Shown here piece after piece: positions 20,230 through 30,044 of a stretch of DNA of 45,053 bases; position 1 is the stretch's first letter, and the number at the start of each line of letters is the position of its first letter. The stretch comes from Fonticula-like sp. SCN 57-25 (Eukaryota; Nucleariida; Rotosphaerida), in assembly GCA_001724245.1 (NCBI GenBank), contig MEDX01000023.1, positions 1 to 45,053 of the forward strand. The letters are read 5' to 3'. The position numbers and the translations under genes were made by a program. The notes beneath the pieces are model-generated. The model made no database searches and was not told where the DNA came from. It was given only the letters and a program-made list of their open reading frames with translations.

Positions 20230-20690
20230 TTAATGTATTACCGGCAGGAGCGGCCGCGCCATGATATTGTCAAAGTCCAGCGTGCGGTCAAGCTCGTCGT
20301 CGAGCTCGCCAACCAGCGTGCTGTGCGGGCATGTTAGAGTGCGGGTCAAAGGGAGATTACGCAGCGTACATGGTGTCGCCGCGAACAATATAGAGGCCGA
20401 GCGGCATCAGCTCGACGCCCTGCGACTCGGAAAAGATGCGCTCGTGTGACTCGGCGAGAATAAGGTTGAGCGTTTGGTCGAACCCTTTCAGCGTGCCCTA
20501 TGATAGAGTTGTCAGTTGGCGGGCGGCACGGTGGACGAGGTGCTACGTACGACGATAATGCGCGCGTCATTTGTCACAACCAGCACCGTCTCTGTAAAAC
20601 AATAAAACAGGTCAGCACGCTCACATACGTACACATAAAATAGCGAAAGGAACGAGGCGCACGGTCGACAAGATGCTGCAGCTCGGACAT
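20230..20690 (-). CDS. LSM8: U6 snRNA-associated Sm-like protein LSm8
   Basis: Defines the nuclear LSm2-8 ring that binds the 3' end of U6 snRNA. Four exons (20690-20663, 20591-20551, 20497-20370, 20320-20230) give 95 residues, as in human (96). Sm motif 1 reads VLVVTNDARIIVGTLKGFDQ and NLILAESHERIF; Sm motif 2 reads LGLYIVRGD. The tail has ELDDELDRTLDFDNIMARPL, the LSm8-specific ending that separates it from LSm1. The first exon is 28 nt. It is divergent from UPF0390 with only 68 bp between start codons. Confidence 0.95.
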
Positions 20691-20758
20691 TGCGCGCGGC
20701 CACCGGTCTGAAAGAGAACGAAACGACAATCCACGTGGCCACATTCGGACCAGCCATC

Positions 20759-21160
20759 ATGCCGCAAGGGTCGTCCTCGAAGCCGCCAAAGCTTGCGCCC
20801 AAGATGAAGCGCGCGCCCACGGCGACGCGTGGCCGTACGTAGAATACACTATGAGCAGGGAATGGGAGTTGGTGGTGTTGCTTTTAGGGACTTGACGGTT
20901 GATGGCAATGTCTCACGTTGTTTCCGAACAGGCAAGGCGATTGCGCCTAAGAAGCCACAGCTCGTGGCCCAGGCCAAGCTCCAGAAGGTGCGTCGCTTGC
21001 TCTGCTATTCATGCCTTTTGCTTATTTTATTTCTCTGCAGCAATTGAGCAAGGCTGTCAACGAGCGCTTTGAGGGCGCGCTTGTCAGCAAGGCGAGTCAG
21101 CACAAGGCGCTCCGCGTGCTCAAGGAGGCCAAGCCGGACACGTCCGCCACCACCGCCTAA
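20759..21160 (+). CDS. UPF0390 family small basic protein (C19orf53-like)
   Basis: Three exons (20759-20834, 20932-20987, 21041-21160) give 83 residues. The start MPQG and the conserved core KAIAPKKPQLVAQAKLQ match the UPF0390 signature (IAPKK...QQKLKK). The C-terminal half, ASQHKALRVLKEAK, follows the family pattern. The role is unknown; members are nucleolar-type basic proteins. The first intron is 97 nt, longer than average here. Confidence 0.8.
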
Positions 21161-21298
21161 GCTTGAAACTCAGCGCCTTTTGCTGCAAGTCGCTCTTTTT
21201 GTGTAGTAAACCTGTTCTGACCCCTTTCTTTTGTGTGGCGCAAACGTTTGTTCAAAGTAACAATACATTGGTGTGTGTGTACATATTCGTCAGCATGA

Positions 21299-23922
21299 TC
21301 ATGCTAGGCTATAAAAGGGATACCCGCCGGTCTGCTCAAACTCTTCGTCGAGCAGCTCATTGTCTTGCTCCTCGTCCTCGACAATGTCTAGATGCACCTC
21401 GGGAAGCGGCGAGCGCCAATAGTTGAAATCATTGAACGTCTCGTCGAGATCGCGCGTCTTGCCGGTCAGCGGCGGGAACATTTGGTCCACAATGTCATTG
21501 AGCGCAATGTATCTAGAAAACATGCGTTAAAAAGATTATGTTAACAAATGTGCGTACGTTGATTTATATGTCTCGGCGAGCTCGAGCTTGATATCTCCCT
21601 TTGGGTTGATTGTAAAGATGCGCTGGACCGGCACGCGGACCGCGCGGTACGACTCTGCGTCGGTCGACCTGTTGCCAAACCCAGCGTAAAAAGGCGCCTG
21701 CGACGGGAACAGGTTTGCAATATCGCGCAAGACTGCAATCTTGAATTCCTGCGGCCGCTTCTGGATAACCTCGCGCGTAAAGGCGGCGAGGAGGCGGTCA
21801 GGCGCGCAGATGCACGGCCCGTCCGGGAGGCGCCACCCGCCCGACTGCTCGACCCACTTTAAAAACTCTTTTGTATAGCTGCTCTGCCCGATCGCGCGCG
21901 ACGTCACGTAGATAATCCTGTAACCGTTCTTGGCAATGTTCGAGTAGAGGTTGGCGACGCCGCTGTGCGTCCAGTCCTTGCCGACGGCCGTGAACAGGTG
22001 GCCCATAACATCTGACTTTGTGATCGTGCCGTCAATGTCGCTGATCACGACCTTGACGTCGTGATTCCAGAGGTACAGCGTGCAACGACACGCAGGCTCG
22101 CCGTTCGTGTTGCCGCCAACGAAAAACTCGATCGTGTTGGCGCCGTCGCGCAGCGGCAGCGCTTTCTGTAATCACACAGTCAGCACAAAAAGCAGTCGCA
22201 AAAAACCAATAACGCACCAGCTGCTCGGACGTAAGGCGAACCGACTTGGCGTAGTGGATCGCCGGCGGCCTCGCGGTGGAGCTCTTGGGCGGCGACGTGG
22301 CCAGCAGTGCGGCCGACGACGGCGACATGGCCAGCGCAAAGTGGTCTTCCTTGGGCGACTGCGACGCCGAAGCGGGCAGTGTCGTCGCAGAGGCCGACGC
22401 AATCGGGACGGGCACCGAAGTCTATGCAAAAATTATGTTAGAAAAGCCAAAATAACGGCCGTGGCGCGTACGGGTCTCGTCAGGGATTCCGACTTGCTAG
22501 TAAGCGCGTCTGTGATGGACATTTCCCGGCGGAGGTTGCCCGTCTCGAGGTCCTTCTTTGACCCACCAGTAGGCGTGGCCGTGCCGCTGTTTGCGTCCTT
22601 CTTGCCGCCCCAGAGGCCCGAGAACCACCTCGAGCCACCGCCAGGCGCGGCCGACGTTGGCGTTGCGGGAATCGCCTGCTGGCCCGGAGCGCCCTGCGCC
22701 TTACCATCGAGCAGCGCCTTGAACGCGTCACGCGTGATTGGCTGACCAAAGACGACGAGCGAGGCGATGAGCGGCGCCGCGACGGACCAGCGGAAAAAGT
22801 GGCCGTCGATGCGGACGGCGAGGTTGGGGTGCGCGAGGATGCCCGGCATCGAGCAGAGGTCCTCAAAGCTGATGCGGTTGGCCTCGAAAAGCGCCTCGGC
22901 CGTGGCGGCGTCCTGCGCCGGGCGGAGGTCGCTGTAGCACAGGGACAGCGCAATGTGGTACTTGTGCGACCAGTCAGGGCAGTGCGCGAGGCCGAGCGGG
23001 AGCAGAGGGAGGTCGGGGTCACCCGCGGCGTCCATCGAAATGGGGCCGGGAGCAAAGGACGGTGAAGAAGTGGAAAACTCGTCGCTGTCGGCGGGCGGCA
23101 GGGGCTGCTGCTGCTCCTTCATGGGCAGGCCACCCCACTGCCAGGTCCACTCGCCGGCCGGGGGGGACATTGAGAGCGCATCAGCGGACGACGATGCAGA
23201 GATCGGCTGGTCGGGAAGCACAAGGTCCTCTGTCGCAGACGAAAACCGCGGCACTAGGTGTGATTTAGTAAAAAAACAACGAAAAGAATGCGCGCACAGT
23301 CGCTGGCAGCGCTGCTAAAGGAGGTGGTGCGCGTGGGCAGCGGCTGCGATTGGCTCGTGAGGTGGCCGCTCGGAGGGCTACTCAACTGGTCGTGAGCAAA
23401 AACGTCGTGCGACTGGCTCGAGTCCAGCTTGCCCGAGTCGGGCGACGCCGCGTCAAGGGAGAGGGGGGAGATGTCGGCGCGGCCTTCGTTTGGGATTTGA
23501 ATAGGGGAAGTTGCGATTTCGAGCGGAACGGGACGCTATGAACGAAATAAAGAGAAAAGCAGCGTCAGTTATCAAAATATGTATATAATTCAAGTCGTAC
23601 ATTCGTCTCGACGACGAAAAAGCCTTCGCCGGCCTCGCCGACTTTCATCGACAGGTCAACGATTTCTCCATTAACACGCACGTCGACCTGCAGAGACCGG
23701 AACGAATCAGCGACTGGTTCAGAAAAAGAGCGTGTTGCGTACCCTAATATCGGCGGTTCTAAGCACCTTGAGCTTGCCAAAACGCACATGGAAGGGCGAG
23801 CACACGAGGTCGCCGGCTTCGTTGCGGATCACAAGCACATCTATGGCGCCGCTGAGTGTCGCGGGGTTCATCTCGCGGTAGAACGTGCTCACCGTCGAGA
23901 TGGTCCGCTTAACGTAATCCAT
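21299..23922 (-). CDS. LPIN: Lipin (Mg2+-dependent phosphatidate phosphatase)
   Basis: Converts phosphatidic acid to diacylglycerol and can act in the nucleus as a lipid-gene regulator. Seven exons (23922-23743, 23687-23601, 23535-23298, 23253-22472, 22421-22218, 22165-21558, 21512-21299) encode 770 residues. The N-LIP domain begins [20 protein letters not shown] with [20 protein letters not shown] and [11 protein letters not shown] Ser/Pro-rich linker carries the middle lipin domain [18 protein letters not shown]. The C-LIP/LNS2 phosphatase has the catalytic [10 protein letters not shown] near residues 540-549, then [39 protein letters not shown] and [10 protein letters not shown]. The C-terminal acidic tail ends in EEDEEQ-like residues. 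All active-site residues appear intact. Confidence 0.97.
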
Positions 23923-24033
23923 GATTGCACAACACTATAAAACGTGTGCAACCACAACAGGCCCCGCTTGAAACCAGAAGAAATAGCAAGCGGTGCTGTA
24001 CAGGATCACCGCGAGTTGGCTTGTTTGGGGCTT

Positions 24034-24095
24034 GGGGTGAACAGGAGGAGAGAACCGATCGTGCAAACTAGTTTGCTGAATGGGGGGTGAACAGG
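24034..24095. repeat. Paired GGGGTGAACAGG repeats and a palindrome in a divergent promoter
   Basis: GGGGTGAACAGG occurs at 24034-24045 and 24084-24095. Between them is the perfect 14-bp palindrome GCAAACTAGTTTGC (24063-24076), made of two AGTTTGC elements head to head. Lies between lipin (-) and the sororin-like gene (+). Confidence 0.5.
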
Positions 24096-24133
24096 GGTGT
24101 ATCAAATCGATCTACCCGCAGTGCACCCTTGAA

Positions 24134-24144
24134 TTTGGCGCGAA
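24134..24144 (+). promoter_or_regulatory. E2F-type site upstream of the sororin-like gene
   Basis: TTTGGCGCGAA matches the E2F consensus and ends 18 bp before the ATG. Confidence 0.5.
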
Positions 24145-24162
24145 CTGTTCGAGTGCGCGACG

Positions 24163-24639
24163 ATGGCCAAGGCGAAGCGACAGGCAAAGGCCCGCGGCGC
24201 CGCAGCAAATGCTGCGCCCGCAAAGGAGGAGAAAGTTGACAAGACGGACGAGGTGGAGGAAAAGCCGGTGAGCGAAGAAGAGACCGCGGACGAGATGCAG
24301 GAGGTGGCGCAACCGCGCCGGTCATCGCGCGCGCGCTCGTCAGCGGGCAAGGTGCCCGAAGTGACGAACGAGAAGCCCCTTAATGCTGCTGCGCATGCGA
24401 TGCAAGCAAAGTCTCCGAGGGCGACGCCGTCTCCCCGCAAGGCGTCGACGCCTTCGCCGCTCAAGAGGAGCGACGCCAATAGCGACTCGACGAGCGATGC
24501 GTCGGCCACGCCGACCAAGCGGAGAAAGACGCTTGCAATTCAAAAGCTGGAGGATACGACGCCCGAGTATCTCGACCGCATGAAGAGCTTTTTCGAGAAC
24601 GAAGTAGACTCTTTTGAGGTTCCGGTCGACTTTGCATGA
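24163..24639 (+). CDS. Sororin-like basic/low-complexity protein (cohesin regulator candidate)
   Basis: Single exon, 158 residues. The body is Lys/Glu/Ser/Pro-rich with several SP and TP sites (KSPRATPSPRK, STPSPLKR) that look like CDK targets, and a basic KRRKTLAIQKLE. The C-terminus, YLDRMKSFFENEVDSFEVPV, resembles the conserved Sororin end (Met, spaced Phe and acidic residues, then FxLxVE), with a one-residue offset. Sororin protects cohesin from Wapl in S/G2. The E2F-type site 18 bp upstream agrees with cell-cycle expression. Low complexity makes chance resemblance possible, so the identity is tentative while the ORF itself is good. Confidence 0.5.
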   Translation: MAKAKRQAKARGAAANAAPAKEEKVDKTDEVEEKPVSEEETADEMQEVAQPRRSSRARSSAGKVPEVTNEKPLNAAAHAMQAKSPRATPSPRKASTPSPLKRSDANSDSTSDASATPTKRRKTLAIQKLEDTTPEYLDRMKSFFENEVDSFEVPVDFA

Positions 24640-24793
24640 GCGTTTTCTTTTGTCGGTTCATTTCGTGTTGTATTTTGAGGCATTTCTATCTGGTGTTTGA
24701 TACTTCGGGTACTTTATAAATATACTTTTGCTAAACACTGAATATCGGATAAAACTTTCACTGATGGTACACACGAGCGCCTGAGCCTGCCGA

Positions 24794-26162
24794 CTAGTTT
24801 GGCATGTTCATCGGCAGCGACGCAAACATTTCCTTGAAGACGACCTTGTCCCTCTCCGCGCGGAGCTGGTCGGCCGCGCGGAACCCGCCCGTCCTGCGCA
24901 GCCCCTTTTCATTGATGAACTTTTTGATGTGCTGCGCGGGCGACGCCAGGCTGATTCGCCGCCGCACCTCGGCCTGGTGCTCGGCGGACGCCGCCTCGAT
25001 GGCCTTTAGTCGCTTGATGTGCGGCGCCTTTTCCGCGTCGGGCGGCCGGATGGCGTTAATCTGCGCAAACATTGACATGCGCGCCTCTTGAATTCCCTCG
25101 ATATCCTGCACGGGCGCCACCAGTACGCGCATCGTCTCGACGACGGGCGTCGTGGGCTCGGGCGCCGGCGCGAGGACGGTAGCGAGCGCGTCCTCGGCCT
25201 CGCAGAGCAGGTCCTCAATGTCGCCCAGGCGGCCTTCGTGAGCCTTGAAGCGCGCCTGGTCGGCGAGAACGACCTTGAGCTCCGCCTCCCAGTGCTTCTT
25301 CACGTCCGCCTTGGCGTCCTTTGTGAAGCGGTTCGCGTGGCGGTCAAACACGACACGCGCCTTGCCGAGCGCTGTGCGGAGGTCGCCAAGTGTAGAGGGT
25401 GCAGGGTGGGCGCGGCGGCGCAGCAGGTCTGTCTTCATCTTATTCGAAGTCTCCACCAGCGATGGGAGCGTCGAAGACAATTGCTCGGCGTCCGCGTCAG
25501 CGCTGTCAAAGGACAGCGCGTACCGGACGCGCGTCTGCAGCTGCTCGTCCTCGCGTAGCAGCCGCTGTACAGGAGAATCTACGTGTACGTCAGCACACTA
25601 GCATCATGGCCATTAACGTACCGCGCGAGCTCACGGTGAGCGTCTGGATAGCACCGATGGCCTCGGCTCTTTGGGTGGCCAGCTGCTGCATCGAGTACAT
25701 GACGCTAGCACGAAGGGCGTCAAGGCCGCGTCGAAGGACCTCTGTCTGGTTGCGCTGGACGCGCAGCTTATCGAGCAGGGCGCGGCGTTCGGCGGCCGAC
25801 ATGCCCGACGACGTGTTGGCTGCCGCACGACCGCGAGGGTTCCAGTCGTCCGGGGCATGCAGCCGAAGAAGCGAGCCTTCAATCAAATCGTCCAGGGATT
25901 CCAGCTCAAAAAAGATACCGCAGTCGGGATCGCGGATGTAAATCGGAGGAAAGTCAGCCGCCTCCAATGTAAAGGCAAAGCGCTGCTCAAAGAGGCGGCG
26001 CAGCGATGGCAGCACGGGCGCATCTGCCTCAAACGATGTCTTGCGCGTCTCCCGGCCAACCTGCAAAAAGAGACGCTTTACACTAACATGGCGGTCTGTG
26101 CCGTGTTAGTGCCAGATAACCACGCGGCTACGCGTACCATCGGTTAAAACCTGTGACGCCAT
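24794..26162 (-). CDS. AIP3/Bud6-domain actin-interacting protein
   Basis: Bud6/Aip3 proteins bind actin and stimulate formins at polarity sites. Three exons (26162-26138, 26095-25622, 25578-24794) encode 427 residues. The N-terminal ubiquitin-like AIP3 portion reads KRLFLQVGRETRKTSFEA, LRRLFEQRFAFTLEAADFP and IYIRDPDCGIFFELESLDDL, in the same order as Bud6. A long helical, coiled-coil-prone region follows (RALLDKLRVQRNQTEVLRR and beyond) to the stop. The start was found by joining a 25-nt exon, MASQVLTD, to the domain; other ATGs in the region hit stops. Shorter than yeast Bud6 (about 790). Confidence 0.85.
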
Positions 26163-26188
26163 CGCCGGCTGCAGGGGTGACGAGACCA

Positions 26189-26235
26189 AAATATGCAGAC
26201 TTGCATATTTGCGAAATCCGGGGTAAATCCGGGGT
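26189..26235. repeat. Inverted repeat followed by a perfect 11-bp tandem duplication
   Basis: AAATATGCA (26189-26197), spacer GACT, then its exact reverse complement (26202-26210). Immediately after, AAATCCGGGGT occurs twice in tandem (26214-26224, 26225-26235). Lies between the divergent Bud6-like gene and PLPBP. Confidence 0.6.
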
Positions 26236-26281
26236 GGTTTTGGGCCAGAGCTGTCCTAAAAAGGAAATTCACGAGAATGGG

Positions 26282-26289
26282 CCAATCAG
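26282..26289 (+). promoter_or_regulatory. CCAAT box (CCAATCAG)
   Basis: Lies 47 bp before the PLPBP ATG, and 119 bp upstream of the divergent Bud6-like ATG. Confidence 0.5.
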
Positions 26290-26336
26290 AGGCGATCAAT
26301 CCAGTTTTCCCGCGCGACACGAACCCGACGAGAGCG

Positions 26337-27176
26337 ATGAGCGCGATTCGGGGAAACCTGGCCGACGTGACGGCTCGCATGGCCACGGTGGCAGGTGGTC
26401 GGAGCGTCAATTTGGTAGCAGTAAGCAAAACCAAGCCCGCCGCCGATGTCCTTGCCGCGTACGAGGCCGGCCAGCGCCACTTTGGCGAAAACTACGTGCA
26501 GGAGCTAGTGGAGAAGGCCCCGTCGCTCCCGAGCGACATCAAGTGGCACTTTATCGGGCATCTTCAGACCAACAAGGCAAAGATGGTGGCCGCCATTTCT
26601 AATCTTTACATGGTCGAGACGGTCGATAGCGAGCGTCTCGCCAATGCGCTGAACCGCGCGCTGCCCGACAACGCGTCGCCGCTTCGCGTGCTCATTCAGG
26701 TCAATACAAGCGGCGAGGACGGTACGTATTGTATTTTTCTTGGTTGTTGTAACACATTTTTTGCAGCGAAAAGCGGAGTGGAGCCGTCGGCGTGTGCGAC
26801 GCTGGCTCGCCACATCCAGTCGAGCTGCCCAAAGCTGCGGTTTTCCGGCGTAATGACGATAGGCAGCGTTTCCCAGTCGCTCAACGAAGACGCCCGTCCC
26901 AACCCTGACTTTGCAGTATGTGGAATATTGTTGCTTTAATTGATATTTACGCATTGGTGTGTAGCGCCTTGTAGAGTGCGCCAAGTCGGTCGCGAGCGAG
27001 CTCAACATGCAGCCGAGCGAGCTGGAACTATCAATGGGCATGTCCCACGACTTTGAGCACGCGGTCCGCCTTTCTTTTTATTAATTTATTTTGCTCATAC
27101 TTGCCTGTAGATTGAAATGGGCAGCACGTCGGTTCGCGTGGGGTCGCGCATTTTCGGTGATCGCGTGTATGCATGA
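26337..27176 (+). CDS. PLPBP: Pyridoxal-phosphate homeostasis protein (PLPBP/YggS family)
   Basis: Binds PLP and controls vitamin B6 and amino-acid homeostasis; alanine-racemase-like TIM barrel without racemase activity. Four exons (26337-26721, 26767-26915, 26965-27063, 27111-27176) give 232 residues. Signature blocks: VNLVAVSKTKP (Lys that binds PLP), [66 protein letters not shown]. The start at MSAIRGNLADVTARM matches the family; the upstream in-frame ATG (26277) overlaps the CCAAT box and is rejected. Likely cytosolic or mitochondrial. Confidence 0.96.
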
Positions 27177-27258
27177 AAGCCGCCTGTAGCGCAAAACTTT
27201 ACAATAGAGCATATTTATACTGTCGCGTTTTATATATTAAAAATGGCTTTACACATAC

Positions 27259-27837
27259 TTAAAAGTAGGTGGTGTACACGATGGCAATGATGATGGCCAG
27301 AGGCGCGAGGTACACAAGCGGGCTAGGAGAAAAAGGTTAGTGAAAGTGCAGAACAAACAGACTGCGCACTTGGGGCCCTGCTGCTGCTGAGTGGCGCGGA
27401 TGGGCTTGAGCGTGGTGGGCTTGGCAGCCGCAGCCTTGGTCTCACCGGCCTTTAGGTGTGCGTGAGAACCATGTCACAGGGGAAAGAGAGATCATACATC
27501 AACGTAGCCGATGATCATCTTGTCGGCCATGTCGCGGGCCTCCTTGGAATGGCCAACATCGTCAAAAGCCTCAGTTCCGTCCTTGCCGGACTGCTCGAGG
27601 AGAACCTCCTCACCTCCGGGATGCTACAAAGGCGCCGCAACGTTAGTTGCCTCACTTCGCCGTTTCCCCACGCACCTCAGTGGCAAACTTGGAGAGGTCG
27701 AGCACCTTGCCGTTGATGATGGACCAGCAGTCGCCGGCCTTGTTGTGGAGGGCAACCTCCTCAAGGGTGTACTTTTTCAATTCGCTACAGCCGCCGCGTT
27801 AGAACGCACGCAAAAAAACCGCCCCGCCGTACGCCAT
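27259..27837 (-). CDS. CYB5: Tail-anchored cytochrome b5
   Basis: Haem electron carrier for desaturases, P450s and related ER enzymes. Five exons (27837-27833, 27784-27676, 27623-27498, 27449-27370, 27322-27259) encode 127 residues. The first coding exon holds only ATG GC. The haem domain has [39 protein letters not shown] (first axial His in HPGG) and [13 protein letters not shown] (second axial His). After a flexible QQQQ linker, [20 protein letters not shown] is a C-terminal membrane anchor. CCAATCAG at 27903-27910 lies 66 bp upstream. The stop codon is 82 bp from the convergent PLPBP stop. Confidence 0.95.
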
Positions 27838-28081
27838 GTCAGTGGGCAGCTTGTTGAACAGCAGCAAATGGTTGCCGCAAGGCTGTGACAAGACTCTTTC
27901 GGCCAATCAGATCTCGTCGCGCAATGCGATAGCGCACCATGTGATTGGGAGTTTGTCATACGATACATGTATCGCAAGCTCCATGACACAATATATGCGC
28001 AGGAAAGCGAGGCGCGTTTTGCATTATTGGCAGCAATGGCAAGTACAATATAAACAGACATAATGAGAAAAATGGAATGGG

Positions 28082-29176
28082 TTATGCTTGCTTTTCGGAA
28101 CCACCGTTTTTTGGCGTGCTCTTTGGCTTGTTGTTCGAAACATACGGGCGCTGGGTAAAGGTCACGGATAGGCCGATGACAACGTCCTGGGGCCTCTGAA
28201 CGGTGGCCTGGGCGGATGCAATGACCCGGAGCCACATGAAAGGGAGCGGAATCATGGACACTGCGGCCGCCACGCCGGCGCTACCCCTCGAGTCAATGCG
28301 GCCGTAGAGCTGCAGGTTGTTAGCAAGCTCCCACGAACCGCCGAGCCGCAGCGTGCGCTTGATAGGACCAGCATCATTGTCGGCGGCGGTGCGCTCGCTT
28401 TCGGGTACCCTCTCAAGCTCAAAGTCGCCGCCAACGGATACCCGCCGGCCGTTGTAAATGTGCTCCTGAACATACGCACCGCGCACGAATCTAAAGCTTT
28501 CACGCGTGCGTGCGCTCATCTGGTAGCGGATCTTGTTGTCCACGTCCACGCTACCATAGCTGACTCCTGCGTCAAGACATACGTCAAAACGGCGGTCTGC
28601 ATAGCGGTAGTAGTCGGGGACGGGGATCGCGGAAGCGATGGCAGAAACGCGCAGGCGGGAGCCGAGCGGAACAACGACCGCCGCGCTCAAGTAGTCTTTC
28701 GTGGGCAGAAAGCGCCCAGACGCCGTGAGCATGCATCGCGCAAGGTTGAAGCCACCATCGAGCGCGACGTCGGCTCCGCCAGTCTTTGTCTGCGCGACGG
28801 ACCCGAACAGGAAGGCAGGGGTCTCGACTGTCCCCGCGCGAAAGTCGAGGGCAAGTGGCGAGTCTGCCTCTGTCGAGGCACGCGCATGCATGCTAAAGTT
28901 CCCCTCCTCGGCCATTAGTTCCGCGTGCGACGTGACCGAGTGCTGCTGCTTTGAGTTACTGGGCGGCACCAGCCTCAGGGAGCCGAGCGCGCGGACATGC
29001 GTGTCCGGATGCAGCAAAAAGTGCACCGACGACTCGCCAAACGGCGCGTTCAGCAAGTCACCCGCAAGGTCGCGCTCAAATGGCGAGCGTGCGCGACGGA
29101 AAAAGCTCGACCAAGGCGCGCTCCGCACCCCCGCGAGCTCGTCCCACTGCCGTGCCTGCTCCCAGTTGATGTCCAT
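28082..29176 (-). CDS. Unassigned protein, possible mitochondrial beta-barrel
   Basis: Single exon, about 364 residues from MDINWEQARQWDEL; an ATG at 29206 in frame is possible but would consume the inverted repeat that probably forms the promoter. The sequence is rich in alternating polar/hydrophobic stretches of 8-12 residues such as LRVSAIASAIPV, KRTLRLGGSWEL and NLQLYGRID, and ends with VVIGLSVTFTQ before a basic Lys/Ser tail. This suggests an outer-membrane beta-barrel of the porin/Tom40/Mdm10 kind, but I see no family signature. The divergent TSR2 start is only 35 bp away. Confidence 0.45.
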   Translation of the reverse strand: MDINWEQARQWDELAGVRSAPWSSFFRRARSPFERDLAGDLLNAPFGESSVHFLLHPDTHVRALGSLRLVPPSNSKQQHSVTSHAELMAEEGNFSMHARASTEADSPLALDFRAGTVETPAFLFGSVAQTKTGGADVALDGGFNLARCMLTASGRFLPTKDYLSAAVVVPLGSRLRVSAIASAIPVPDYYRYADRRFDVCLDAGVSYGSVDVDNKIRYQMSARTRESFRFVRGAYVQEHIYNGRRVSVGGDFELERVPESERTAADNDAGPIKRTLRLGGSWELANNLQLYGRIDSRGSAGVAAAVSMIPLPFMWLRVIASAQATVQRPQDVVIGLSVTFTQRPYVSNNKPKSTPKNGGSEKQA

Positions 29177-29184
29177 CGCCAGAA

Positions 29185-29205
29185 TGCAAACTGTCGTAGT
29201 TTGCA
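29185..29205. promoter_or_regulatory. Inverted repeat shared by two divergent start codons
   Basis: TGCAAACT (29185-29192), spacer GTCGT, then AGTTTGCA (29198-29205). On each strand AGTTTGCA is followed after 6 (TSR2) or 8 bases by the ATG. It fills nearly all of the 35 bp between the two genes. Confidence 0.6.
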
Positions 29206-29211
29206 TCAATC

Positions 29212-29904
29212 ATGGCTGATCTCGACGATGTCGTCGTGCCGGCCGACCTCTACGAGGCGGTCCAGCTCGTGCTAAAGTCCTGGCCGCTCCTCCACCTCTC
29301 CGTCACGAACGAATGGGGAGGGCCCGATACCAAGGAGAAGGCCGAGTGGCTTGCGGGCGTGCTCGGGCAGGTTCTCGCCGCGCGTACGATCCGTTCGTTT
29401 GAATCCCACGTGGGCTGACGCGCTGCTGTGCTGCTTGCTAGCCAAGAAGATTGAGGTCTTTGGGGTCGAGGACATCCTGGACGACATTATGAGCGAAGAG
29501 TTTGAAGTTGTCGCCGACGACGGAAGCATTGCGCAGGTGGCTCGCCTGCTCGTCCGGTTGCGCGATGAGCTCGCCGCCGGTGACGAGAGCGGGCTGGTGG
29601 AGCTGCGCGCAAGGCGGACTGCCAGCGGCGACTCGCTCAAGGCGGCGCTCAAGGGCAGCGCAGCCGATGCGGTGCGTTTATTTGTCTGGTTTTAGCTGGT
29701 TCTGACGGCGGATCGCAGAGCGCTGGCAATGACGATGAGGACGTTGACGAGGAGGGTGGCGAGTGGGAGGACGAGGACGCCGCAATGGACGGGGAGGCCC
29801 CTAAGGCGTCGTCTTCTAGCGCCTCGACAAAGGCGGAGAACAAGAAGCCCGAGCCCGACGCCGACGGTTGGACGACTGTTCCCACCAAGGGCCGCCGCCG
29901 CTAA
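29212..29904 (+). CDS. TSR2: Pre-rRNA processing protein TSR2
   Basis: Chaperone (escortin) for ribosomal protein eS26 and needed for 20S pre-rRNA processing. Three exons (29212-29383, 29442-29671, 29719-29904) give 195 residues. The WGG domain reads LKSWPLLHLSVTNEWGGPDT followed by KAEWLAGVL. Then FGVEDILDDIMSEEFEVVAD and DGSIAQVARLL match the family. The C-terminus is acidic (NDDEDVDEEGGEWEDED) and ends DGWTTVPTKGRRR, the typical TSR2 end. Confidence 0.94.
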
Positions 29905-30044
29905 AGCGCGGTTTTGCTAGTTTTCACCGACTTGTACATAGCGCAGTTTCATATATTGGTTGCATCAGCTGTGAGCAGAGTCTGTTTGACCACAATTTGT
30001 ATATTCAAAGAATGCTGTTTGTACAAAGAAGCACGGGGCGAAAC

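Noticed and set aside
26277-26336. Earlier in-frame ATG for PLPBP
   Set aside because: Overlaps the CCAAT box and adds residues absent from the family; MSAIRGNL is the usual family start.
29384-29441. tRNA B-box-like GTTTGAATCC in the first TSR2 intron
   Set aside because: No A box and no cloverleaf can be folded; the segment has normal intron ends.
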